Shown one piece after another: positions 22,309 through 29,603 of a stretch of 41,937 nt of DNA; the first letter of the stretch is position 1; every line of letters begins with the position of its first letter. A model generated the notes under the pieces. The model was not told the origin of the DNA. It saw nothing but the letters and a program-made list of their open reading frames with translations, and did no database searches. The stretch comes from Clostridiales bacterium (GTDB lineage Bacteria; Bacillota; Clostridia; Lachnospirales; WQUN01), in contig JAISWZ010000256.1 of assembly GCA_031270945.1 (NCBI GenBank), forward strand, positions 1-41,937. The letters are read 5' to 3'. A program made the position numbers and the translations under genes.

Positions 22309-23283
22309 TTATCCCAGCGCTTTCACAAGCGACTGCAGGTTTTGGCGCATGATGGAGAAATAGTCATCCCCCGCCGCTTCCTGCTCTTCGCTCAGCCCTT
22401 CCAGTGTGCTCAATATGTCTGTTGAAGCCCCTATCGCCTCAGCTATGGACTCTGACACCTTAGGGCTGGCCAGCTCTTCGAAAAAGACCACCTTAATCTC
22501 GTGCTCCTTTGCGAAGTCTATGATCTCGGCAACCCTGGACGGGGTTGGCTCCGAGTCAGCTGAAAGCCCTTCAATCGGCTCTTGGTTCAATCCATAGGAC
22601 GCGCATAAGTAAGCGAAGGCCTCATGGGCCACGATGACATCCCTGTTTGGCAAAGGCGCCAGCGCGTCTTTGAACTCCTGATCCAAAGCGTCGCACTCAG
22701 CCGCCCACTTGTCGTAGTTTTGGTTGTAAACGCTGGCGTTGTCCGGATCAGCCTTGATGTAGCCGTCAGCTATGTTTCGCAGCTCAGTCTTCACCAGCGC
22801 AGGGGACAGCCAAACATGGGGGTCGACGCCGCCGTGGTCATGCCCTTCCTCTTCCTCTTCGTGCTCTTCTTCATCTTCGTGCTCATCTTCTTCATGCTCT
22901 TCATGGACAATGATCTCAATGCCCTTTGACGCTTCCACTGAAACAAGCTTTCCGGTTGAGAGCGACTCTTCTATGTCCTCCACCCAGTGCTCCATCTCCG
23001 CACCATTATATACAAAAACGTCTGCTTCTTCAAGAGCGGCTATGTCCTTCGCGGCGGGCTCCCAGTCATGGGGCTCCACTCCGGGAGGGACTATGTTCTT
23101 TACCTCAGCCAAGTCTCCGCCAATCTTTTTCGCGAAGTCTTCCATTGCGTAGAATGACGCGATGACTGAAAGCTTCTTGTCAGCCGCCTGGACCTCTTCT
23201 CCAGCGCCAGCCGCCTTCCCTTGGCATCCAGCAAGCATCGCCAGCATTGCAAGCACAGCAAGAACAAGGGCTATCTTTCTCAT
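22309..23283 (-). CDS. znuA: Zinc-binding lipoprotein of the ABC transporter
   Basis: 324 residues. Signal peptide with lipobox LAGC (lipid on about C20), then a cluster A-I binding protein. Metal-site segments: GVEPHDWEP (H72), an acidic His/Glu/Asp loop (about 130-150, with HEEHEEDEHEDEEEHEE and EGHDHGG) typical of zinc-specific members, DPHVWLSP, VIVAHEAF and FFEELASP, where Glu replaces the more usual Asp or other fourth ligand. Start ATG 23283 with AAAGGAGG 8 nt upstream. First gene of znuA-znuC-znuB; strong promoter and palindromic candidate operator upstream point to Zur-type repression. Confidence 0.92.
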   Translation of the reverse strand: MRKIALVLAVLAMLAMLAGCQGKAAGAGEEVQAADKKLSVIASFYAMEDFAKKIGGDLAEVKNIVPPGVEPHDWEPAAKDIAALEEADVFVYNGAEMEHWVEDIEESLSTGKLVSVEASKGIEIIVHEEHEEDEHEDEEEHEEEEEGHDHGGVDPHVWLSPALVKTELRNIADGYIKADPDNASVYNQNYDKWAAECDALDQEFKDALAPLPNRDVIVAHEAFAYLCASYGLNQEPIEGLSADSEPTPSRVAEIIDFAKEHEIKVVFFEELASPKVSESIAEAIGASTDILSTLEGLSEEQEAAGDDYFSIMRQNLQSLVKALG

Positions 23284-23332
23284 GCAAAATCCTCCTTTAA
23301 TAAAATCGTCTCTGCAAACGCGAGCCAAACGC

Positions 23333-23353
23333 AAATGCGTATCATTCGCATTT
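23333..23353. promoter_or_regulatory. Candidate Zur operator at znuA
   Basis: AAATGCG-TATCATT-CGCATTT, a perfect 7-7-7 inverted repeat covering the predicted transcription start just downstream of the -10. The position fits repression, and the size fits Fur-family boxes. The sequence is not the Bacillus Zur consensus. Confidence 0.55.
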
Positions 23354-23360
23354 AGAAAAC

Positions 23361-23389
23361 ATGATAACACTTTATCAAACCGGTGTCAA
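23361..23389 (-). promoter_or_regulatory. Sigma-A promoter of znuACB
   Basis: On the minus strand TTGACA (23389-23384), 17-bp spacer, TATCAT (23366-23361). The transcript would start near 23354, inside the palindrome. Confidence 0.85.
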
Positions 23390-23410
23390 CAGGTTTGATT
23401 CATATTTTTT

Positions 23411-23494
23411 GCAGACGCTCGCACCCGCCTCTGAAGCCAGCCGGGCTACTCCCGCTAGCGATAAGACAATTCTTAATCATGCGGCTCGTCAGCG
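23411..23494. repeat. Family-2 repeat, uninterrupted copy
   Basis: Contains CCCGCCTCTGAAGCCAG, GCGATAAGACAATTCTTAAT and GGCTCGTCAGCGC, matching other family-2 copies without the family-1 insert. Confidence 0.55.
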
Positions 23495-23970
23495 CAAAAC
23501 GCGCATTTCGTGTCTGCATTTGCAAACGATTCCTATTCGCGCAGACTTTTTGGTCGGAGGCACGGTTTATATAAATACACGGCTTATTTAAAGGCGGTTT
23601 ATTGCGGCTTATTTAAGAAAGCATATTTTCGAGGCGCTCGGCATAGAGCTTATCCTATAGGCGCAGCAAGTCCTTTTGGAACAGCGCAGGCGCTGGAGGG
23701 GGCGCTAGAACCAGAATCAGCGCAATTAATTGCAATTAATCACAATCGATTCCAATTCTGCCTTGGATACAAAAAAAAGCTCACCGCCACGGGTTGCGCA
23801 AGCCACACGTTCATGTTAGAATATAAATTGCCAAAGTTAAACTTTTTGTGCCCTTTTTCATCACGGCCAGTATCCAGCTTCTAGCGCCGCCCATTTTGCT
23901 TGTATTGCAAGCTTTAAGCTTGGGGATATTAATAGCGTGTACCGAAAATCATCAAGCGGCGCGAGGCATA

Positions 23971-24051
23971 CTGAAGAACGATAAGATTTAGAATTTTCTT
24001 AATCGTAGCGGAGCGGCCCGACTGGGTTCTGAGGCGGGCATCGATAAGCGC
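23971..24051. repeat. Family-2 repeat, inverted and uninterrupted copy
   Basis: Holds GAGCGGCCCGACTGGGTTCT then GAGGCGGGC, the reverse complement of the family-2 copy at 8962-9100 across the site where that copy carries a family-1 element. Also TTAGAATTTTCTTAATCG. Confidence 0.7.
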
Positions 24052-24093
24052 GAAAACCTAAACCAACGCGCATAAAAGCGCTTTCAAATAAGA

Positions 24094-24224
24094 GCATATC
24101 CCAAAATTATATCCGAGGCACCGGAAAAATCCGGGTGTTTGCTCGAAGAAGCCCGAGCAAACTAGTTGAAGCATTCGCCAGGATTTTTCCGGTACCATTT
24201 CGGAATTTTGGGATATGCACTAAG
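24094..24224. repeat. Family-1 inverted repeat, full copy with core B
   Basis: 131 bp. Outer arms GCATATCCCAAAATT / AATTTTGGGATATGC; middle stem GGCACCGGAAAAATCC / GGATTTTTCCGGTACC (one mismatch); inner stem GTTTGCTCG / CGAGCAAAC; GTTGAAGCATTCGC in the same place as in core A. Relative of 34631-34755. Confidence 0.85.
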
Positions 24225-24266
24225 AGCGTATCCAAAAATTTCATGATAGATTCGCTCTATGCTAAA

Positions 24267-24320
24267 GCATATCCCAAAATCAATTCCAGTGCCATTTCGG
24301 AATTCAGGGATATGCGCTAA
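24267..24320. repeat. Family-1 inverted repeat, short copy before DUF885
   Basis: GCATATCCCAAAATCAATTC to CGGAATTCAGGGATATGCGC, 54 bp, with a lone left end (GCGTATCCAAAAATT) at 24226 just before it. It ends about 15 nt before the GGGGGGA ribosome site of the DUF885 gene. Confidence 0.75.
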
Positions 24321-24345
24321 ATGGTTCTTGAACCGGGGGGATTGA

Positions 24346-26103
24346 ATGAAAAAAGCAAAAGCGTTGCTCTTGGCCATTTGCGTTGCCTTGGCATGCACTG
24401 GCTCAATCTTTGGCGCCACAAGCGTGTCAAAGGCGCAGGCAACAGCGGAATTCAAGAAGCTGATGATGGAACTGTTCGCGGATGAAGCGGAAAGCGATTC
24501 CATCAGCTTGAACTACTTGCTGGCGCAGCCAGAGAACTACGGCATTACGCCGCCCCCTCCGGCCTACCCTCAAGTTGGGGTTGAGTACATCAACAGCGCG
24601 TTGAAAAGGTACAAAGCGGTGCTTGACAGGCTAAACAAGATCGACCCCAAAAAGCTGTACCAGGAAGACCTGCTCACTTACAAGACTGTGAAGCTGACGC
24701 TGGAGGACCAATTGAAGTTTTCCGACTATGTGTACTTCGTCGAGTACCTGAGCCCCTCCCTTGGCCTTCAAGCCCAGCTCCCAGTGCTGCTGGCGGAGTA
24801 CAACTTCAGATCCAAGGATGACATCGAGGACTACCTGGAGCTCTTAGGCCAGACTTCCAGCTTGTTCAAAGAAATTTCGGCCTTCGAAAAGGAGAAGAAG
24901 GAAAACGGGCTGTTCCTCTCAAAGGACATGGCTTTGGCGGTCATAAGCCAGTGCGAGGAATTCATAAAGGATCCTCAGTCAAATGTCCTGATAACCTTTG
25001 TAAGCGACAAGATAGCCAAGGTTTCCGGCTTGTCCCAGACTGAAATCGAAGCGTACCGGGAAATGAACAAAAAGGCTGTGCTTGAGAGCTTCATACCGGC
25101 TTACCGCCAGCTGATAAACGACCTCAAGGCGCTTAACGTTGGAAACGAGAGAACCGGAAGCCTTGCCAGCCATCCTGACTACAAGGAGTATTATTCCCTT
25201 TTTGTCCAGTCCAGCACCAACTCTTCAAGGACGATACCCCAGATGCAAACGCTTATGGCCAGCGCCTGGGACTACAGCACCAAATGGCTTGACTTGAACT
25301 CTGTCAAAGAGATAAGCGTTCTCGACATAACAACGAAGTCGCCGGAAGAGATCCTTGTAAGCCTGAAGAAGTCCATAACCGCCGACTTTCCTCCGATGAA
25401 GAGCGTAGACAACCAGCTGGAGTATGTCCACAACTCCCTGGAAAACTATCTTTCCCCAGCCTTCTATCTGATGCCTGCCATTGACAGCTACACTGACAGC
25501 TCCATCTACATCAACAGGGCGTCTTTGTCTTCCAGGAGCGGAAGCTGGCTTTTCACAACCCTGGCCCATGAAGGGTATCCGGGCCATCTTTACCAAAATG
25601 TTTACTTCAGGCAGACCAACCCTGATCCAGTCAGAAGCGTCATGTCCTTCACCGGCTACTCTGAGGGATGGGCTGTGTACTGTGAGCTTCTATCCTACAA
25701 GTACTGCGCTGCCAACACCATGGCTGCTGAGTCCCTTAGGAACTACGCCATAAGGAATTACGCGCTCTACGGCATGACTGACATAGGCGTCAACTACTAT
25801 GGCTGGACGCTAGACGAGCTTTCGAGCTTCCTGGCCTCCCATGGCGTGGCTTCGAGATCAGCGGCTTCCGGGATGTACAACCTGGTCTTGGAAGATCCAG
25901 GCAACTACCTGAACTACACAATTGGCTTCCTGGAGATGAACGCCCTTAGGGAAAAGGCTGAAAAAGCCTTGGGCAACCGCTTCATCGCCAAGGAGTTTCA
26001 CAAGCTCGTCCTCACCACCGGCCCAACGTGGTTTGATCTTCTTGAGGCCGAGGTCAACAGCTGGATCGCCCAGCAGAAAGCTGAGCTTAAAGGGGTTTCT
26101 TAA
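24346..26103 (+). CDS. Secreted DUF885 metallohydrolase
   Basis: 585 residues. Signal peptide (about 1-23, KKAKALLLAICVALACTGSIFGA). Largely helical DUF885 fold with the zinc motif HEGYPGH (408-414) and the downstream YSEGWAVYCE (438-447) that supplies a further glutamate, as in gluzincin-like peptidases. Activity is probably carboxypeptidase- or peptidase-like outside the cell, but members of DUF885 are little studied. GGGGGGA lies 7 nt before ATG 24346. Monocistronic, ending in a strong terminator. Confidence 0.88.
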   Translation: MKKAKALLLAICVALACTGSIFGATSVSKAQATAEFKKLMMELFADEAESDSISLNYLLAQPENYGITPPPPAYPQVGVEYINSALKRYKAVLDRLNKIDPKKLYQEDLLTYKTVKLTLEDQLKFSDYVYFVEYLSPSLGLQAQLPVLLAEYNFRSKDDIEDYLELLGQTSSLFKEISAFEKEKKENGLFLSKDMALAVISQCEEFIKDPQSNVLITFVSDKIAKVSGLSQTEIEAYREMNKKAVLESFIPAYRQLINDLKALNVGNERTGSLASHPDYKEYYSLFVQSSTNSSRTIPQMQTLMASAWDYSTKWLDLNSVKEISVLDITTKSPEEILVSLKKSITADFPPMKSVDNQLEYVHNSLENYLSPAFYLMPAIDSYTDSSIYINRASLSSRSGSWLFTTLAHEGYPGHLYQNVYFRQTNPDPVRSVMSFTGYSEGWAVYCELLSYKYCAANTMAAESLRNYAIRNYALYGMTDIGVNYYGWTLDELSSFLASHGVASRSAASGMYNLVLEDPGNYLNYTIGFLEMNALREKAEKALGNRFIAKEFHKLVLTTGPTWFDLLEAEVNSWIAQQKAELKGVS

Positions 26104-26105
26104 CT

Positions 26106-26143
26106 AGGCTCCAGGGCGTCAGCCCTGGAGCCTTTAGTTTTTC
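26106..26143 (+). terminator. Terminator of the DUF885 gene
   Basis: AGGCTCCAGGGC and GCCCTGGAGCCT around GTCA, then TTTAGTTTTT, 3 bp past the stop codon. Confidence 0.85.
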
Positions 26144-26173
26144 GCTTTTAGAAAATAAAAAAAGCGAAGGGCA

Positions 26174-26207
26174 AAAGAAAAAGGCTCCGGGGCGCGCCCT
26201 GGAGCCT
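26174..26207 (-). terminator. Terminator of the AmmeMemoRadiSam operon
   Basis: AAGGCTCCGGGGC / GCCCTGGAGCCTT; on the minus strand it is followed by a T-tract (TTTTTCTTTTGC). The stem is nearly the same sequence as the terminator 75 bp away. Confidence 0.8.
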
Positions 26208-26244
26208 TGTGTTTGCAGGAAAGAAAAAAGCGAAAAGCAAAAGC

Positions 26245-27117
26245 CTATCTCATGTTTCCGGCGAACACGTTCTCAAGCCTTCTCTTGGCCACATCAACAA
26301 GCCTCAGCACTGTCTCCCTGGAAGTCTCCTCCCTGTCTGCCCACTTGTGCTTTGGAAAGAACCTTGTTATGTGAAGGGGAATGGCCTTGTCTATGCTAGC
26401 CAGAAAAGACGCCGCTTCATCCATCTCCTGGTCTGAGTCGTTCTCTCCTGGAATAGCCAGCCAAGTCACTTCAACATGGCACTTTCCTGCGGATCTGCGG
26501 ATGTTTTCCCGGACAAGCTCGTGGCTTCCTCCGGCCATGCGATAAAAGTCAGATCCGCCTTTCAGGTCGATGTTGGCGGCATCGATTAGCTCTATCAAAG
26601 AAGCGAAAGCGTCGGGACTAACGCTTCCGTTTGTGACCAGTATGTTGTCCATCCCAAGCGCCTTGACTTCATTCGCGCATTCGTAGACGTACTCGAAGCT
26701 GACAAGAGGCTCGTTGTAAGTGTAAGCCAGCCCGATGTTGCCCTTTGGCGCCATCGCGGCCGCTGTTTTGGCGATGGTCTTTGCTGTGACATGCTGAGTT
26801 TCCGGCTTTGTCATGGAAATGTCGTGATTTTGGCAGAAGGGGCACTTCATGTTGCAGCCGTAGCTTCCGATGGACAGGATCTTAGAGCCAGGCTTGTACA
26901 GCCTGAGGGGCTTCTTTTCGATAGGATCAAGGGCGGCTGCTGATATCTCGCCGTAGCTTGTGGCATACAACTGGCCATTGATATTTTTCCTCACGCCGCA
27001 CAGCCCAGAGCTTCCATTAGGCATTTCGCATGCATGGGGGCAAAGCTCGCACTTGCACTTGCCGTCTTCTATCTGGTGCCAGTATTGCGCTTTCACCATG
27101 CCGGCGTTCTCATCCAT
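26245..27117 (-). CDS. amrS: AmmeMemoRadiSam system radical SAM enzyme
   Basis: 290 residues. Radical SAM cluster motif GCNMKCPFCQN (C88, C92, C95), with a second N-terminal cysteine set CKCELCPHACEM...GLCG (C21, C23, C26, C30, C40) typical of AmrS and PflA-related proteins. IGLAYTYNEPLVSFE and ANIDLKGG are SAM-binding strands. It overlaps the upstream Memo-AMMECR1 gene by 8 bp, the classic three-domain AmmeMemoRadiSam set in two genes. Start ATG 27117 has GAGGT 9 nt upstream. The reaction of the system is not known to me. Confidence 0.9.
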   Translation of the reverse strand: MDENAGMVKAQYWHQIEDGKCKCELCPHACEMPNGSSGLCGVRKNINGQLYATSYGEISAAALDPIEKKPLRLYKPGSKILSIGSYGCNMKCPFCQNHDISMTKPETQHVTAKTIAKTAAAMAPKGNIGLAYTYNEPLVSFEYVYECANEVKALGMDNILVTNGSVSPDAFASLIELIDAANIDLKGGSDFYRMAGGSHELVRENIRRSAGKCHVEVTWLAIPGENDSDQEMDEAASFLASIDKAIPLHITRFFPKHKWADREETSRETVLRLVDVAKRRLENVFAGNMR

Positions 27118-28504
27118 GCCGGATTACCTCAAAACGCTCAAGCGAAATCTTTTCTCCCTCGCCTATTCCAGCCTTCTTCCTTGCTATGGACACCTGCTTC
27201 TCGATTGTGTCTATGCCCTCCAGATCTGGAAGAAGAAGCCCTCTTCGGCCTCCGGAAGTGACTATCACGCCATATCGCTTTGGATCCAGGAGCGACTCGT
27301 CTGGTATGGGCTCAGCGGGGGCTAGCACATCTACTTTGTAGTCAAGAAACGGAAGCTCTTCAGGCTTCACGCGTGGAAACCTGTTGTCATGAAATCCCGC
27401 CGACACTGCGTTTTGCGTGATCTCAAGCGCCAAGCTGGCAGTTGTTGGCCCTATCGTGCCAACACAGCCGCGAAGCCGTCCTTCCTTGTGCAAAGAGACA
27501 AACGCGCCAGCCTTGTTTTCCATTTCCTTTGGAAGAGCTAGCTTGTCCTCTTCCGAAAGCCTGAGAGGCTTGCCAAGACGCGCGAAATGCTCAAGGGATC
27601 TTCTTGCCAAGGATTGATAAGCGTCTTCTTTGTCCATCATCGCCTTTGCCTGCTCAAGGGCGCTTTCTTCCGCTTTTGACAGGAATCCTCTGGATTCGTC
27701 CTCTTCCTGGGGATAGAAGCTGGCTATGGCGTAGCCTACCCCAAACGGGCCCTCATATGAAAAGACCTCTGACTTAACTTTCTTTTTGTCAAACAGCCCT
27801 GCCATTATGACGTAAGACCTGAAGCCGCACTCTCCTGCGGCTTCCAGCCGGGATTCATCGATGCCGAAAAGCTCCAGGAAATTTGCTGAATCAAATATGC
27901 CAACGATATGCTTGTCATAGACAGGCCCAGCTTCAGAAAACCCGTAAGGCCCGCTATCCAAGAGCTTATGTGAGAGATCGCCGCTAGCTATAAGCACCGC
28001 TTTCCTTCCAAGCCTATCCATCGCCCTGGCGATGCACTGCCCAAACTTGTAGTGATCAGCAGAAGTAAGCCCTGACTGCGAAATCCTCACGCATTTGTAG
28101 TCTTTGTATTCCTTGTCAATGAACCACATTGGGACCATTGTCCCATGATCCAGGTCGCTGTTCCTCTCTCCTTGGCCTCCAGCGGGAATGCCCGCTTTTC
28201 CTGCCTCTTCAGATATCGCCTTCGCCGCCTGAAGGTCATACATTTTTGACACCATGGCTTGCCTGGCGTTGAACTTCCCGAAGTTTCCTACTGCAGCCGT
28301 TCCCGGAGATATGTGAAAATAGTCAGCGTATGACACATTGTGAGGCGTGACAAAGATAATCGTTTCCGGAGCTATCGCCCCTATCTCCTTGCCTGCTCTG
28401 GCAAATGAGTCGAGGGTCTTTTGTATCTTTTCCTCTTCGCCCTTCCCGACATCATGAACCGCCAAAGGCGGATGAGGCAGGGCAAACGCGGCTTCTATTG
28501 ACAT
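27110..28504 (-). CDS. Memo-AMMECR1 fusion protein (AmmeMemoRadiSam B and A)
   Basis: 464 residues. Residues 1 to about 270 are a Memo/LigB-type (extradiol dioxygenase class III) domain: PHPPLAVHDVGKG (10-22), VTPHNVSYADYFHI, DLDHGTMVPMWF and SGDLSHKL carry the His/Asp metal residues. From about 290 to the end is an AMMECR1 domain with its signature RLRGCVGTIGP and FHDNRFPRV. The fusion plus the radical SAM gene suggests one biochemical route. ATG 28504 has AAGGATG 9 nt upstream; upstream codons would translate a family-1 repeat. The leader holds that repeat (28525-28616) and a promoter at 28699-28728. Confidence 0.9.
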   Translation of the reverse strand: MSIEAAFALPHPPLAVHDVGKGEEEKIQKTLDSFARAGKEIGAIAPETIIFVTPHNVSYADYFHISPGTAAVGNFGKFNARQAMVSKMYDLQAAKAISEEAGKAGIPAGGQGERNSDLDHGTMVPMWFIDKEYKDYKCVRISQSGLTSADHYKFGQCIARAMDRLGRKAVLIASGDLSHKLLDSGPYGFSEAGPVYDKHIVGIFDSANFLELFGIDESRLEAAGECGFRSYVIMAGLFDKKKVKSEVFSYEGPFGVGYAIASFYPQEEDESRGFLSKAEESALEQAKAMMDKEDAYQSLARRSLEHFARLGKPLRLSEEDKLALPKEMENKAGAFVSLHKEGRLRGCVGTIGPTTASLALEITQNAVSAGFHDNRFPRVKPEELPFLDYKVDVLAPAEPIPDESLLDPKRYGVIVTSGGRRGLLLPDLEGIDTIEKQVSIARKKAGIGEGEKISLERFEVIRHG

Positions 28505-28524
28505 GCAATCACATCCTTTTGAGT

Positions 28525-28616
28525 GCGTATCCCAAAATTTAATGCGCTTGCCCAAAGGCAAATCGCCAAAGTCCTGCAAAGACTTCAAAACCATAAAACA
28601 AATTTTTGGATACGCT
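28525..28616. repeat. Family-1 inverted repeat in the Memo-AMMECR1 leader
   Basis: GCGTATCCCAAAATTTAATG to CAAATTTTTGGATACGC. On the minus strand it ends GGGATACGCACTCAAAAGGA, joining the ribosome site. The internal sequence differs from cores A and B. Confidence 0.65.
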
Positions 28617-28698
28617 CTATGACTTCTCCATGCTATGGCAGCGAACGAAAAGAGGCATGCAGAGACCTTTCCGCAAACAAGAAATGCTTTCGTTTGTG

Positions 28699-28728
28699 AG
28701 TATAACACATTTTTAACTAGGCAATCAA
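28699..28728 (-). promoter_or_regulatory. Sigma-A promoter of the Memo-AMMECR1/amrS operon
   Basis: On the minus strand TTGATT (28728-28723), 18-bp spacer, TATACT (28704-28699). The leader of about 190 nt includes the family-1 hairpin. Confidence 0.65.
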
Positions 28729-29088
28729 GGGCTTGGGACGAGGGATATAGCAATTATTGCCAGGCGAATGCTGTTCGATATAATCAAGAGAGAAATTAAT
28801 TTTTTATTTCACCGATCCAAATTTAGCGCTCAAAAAAACTTCGGCAGCTTTAGGCATGCCCAGCCATCTGGCAAAGCAATATTTATGCTTTATTGGGCAT
28901 GCCTGCATTGCCCTCTCAAAAATCCATGCCCAATCATTAGGCATCAAAACTCCTGGCATCAACCCAAATTTGATTAATCCGTGCATGGCGCCACCCCGCA
29001 ACTCGCATCCAAACGGCTAAACCAAGGGGTTTTTCGGCTTGCGCGACCTGCTTCTGGATAGTAGAATGAATTTACGCTTTGAATAAAA

Positions 29089-29145
29089 GCATATCCCAAT
29101 TTAATGCCGAGGCTTGAAAAAGCCGTTAGGACTTTGGGGATATGC
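29089..29145. repeat. Family-1 inverted repeat, truncated core
   Basis: GCATATCCCAATTTAATG to GACTTTGGGGATATGC with GAGGCTTGAAAAAGCCG inside, a short form of core B. Confidence 0.7.
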
Positions 29146-29160
29146 TATAAAAGCGCCATT

Positions 29161-29217
29161 TAGTGCATATCCCAAAATTCTGCAAGCCATAAAATTAATT
29201 TTGGGATATGCTCTTAG
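29161..29217. repeat. Family-1 inverted repeat abutting the ferredoxin ribosome site
   Basis: TAGTGCATATCCCAAAATTC to AATTTTGGGATATGCTCTTA, ending directly at GAGGAGG. Near-perfect 14-bp arms with a short loop. Confidence 0.8.
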
Positions 29218-29230
29218 AGGAGGCTGTGCC

Positions 29231-29539
29231 ATGGTTGCTCCAAAGCACCACGTATTCGTTTGCTCAGGCGCCAAACTTGTTGGAGACAAAAAAGGAACCT
29301 GCAACTCAAGAGGCTGTATAGAGGTAGCCAGGAAGTTCATGGACGAGATAGACGAGCGCGAGCTCTCTGGCGATGTAATGGTAAGCACGGCCAGCTGTTT
29401 TTCGCTCTGCAGCAAGGGCCCTGTTGTTTTAGTATACCCGGAAGGCGTCTGGTACGGAGGCGTAACCCCTGAGGATGTAGAAGAGATCGCGGAACAGCAC
29501 CTGGAAAACGGCGAGCCGGTGAAAAGGCTGGTTTTGTAG
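29231..29539 (+). CDS. Thioredoxin-like [2Fe-2S] ferredoxin
   Basis: 102 residues. Cysteines C11, C24, C56 and C60 fit the C-x(12)-C...C-x(3)-C ligand pattern of thioredoxin-fold [2Fe-2S] ferredoxins, with STASCFSLCSKGPVVLVYP typical around the last two. WYGGVTPEDVEEI follows, as in NuoE-like proteins. It is a small cytoplasmic electron carrier; partner unknown. ATG 29231 has GAGGAGG 8 nt upstream. A family-1 hairpin forms the leader end. Divergent from the AmmeMemoRadiSam operon, whose radical SAM enzyme would need an electron donor, but any link is a guess. Confidence 0.88.
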   Translation: MVAPKHHVFVCSGAKLVGDKKGTCNSRGCIEVARKFMDEIDERELSGDVMVSTASCFSLCSKGPVVLVYPEGVWYGGVTPEDVEEIAEQHLENGEPVKRLVL

Positions 29540-29603
29540 GCCTTAATGCTCAAGCAAAAGCTTTCGCAAAGTTAGTTCATTTCCAAAACTTCACTAATAT
29601 TTT

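Larger units (their letters stand above)
23390..24345. other. Repeat-filled gap between znuA and the DUF885 gene
   Basis: About 950 bp without a credible gene. It holds two family-2 copies (23411-23494, 23971-24051), a full family-1 copy (24094-24224), a left end (24226) and a short copy (24267-24320). A 124-codon frame (23510-23884, +) lacks a ribosome site and motifs. Confidence 0.6.
28729..29230. other. Divergent intergenic region with two family-1 repeats
   Basis: No gene recognised. From 28768 to 29000 there is AT-rich sequence with several GGGCATG/CATGCCC words; then family-1 copies at 29089-29145 and 29161-29217 before the ferredoxin gene. Confidence 0.5.

Noticed and set aside
23510..23884. 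124-codon plus-strand frame between znuA and the DUF885 gene
   Set aside because: No ribosome site or recognisable sequence; flanked by repeats.
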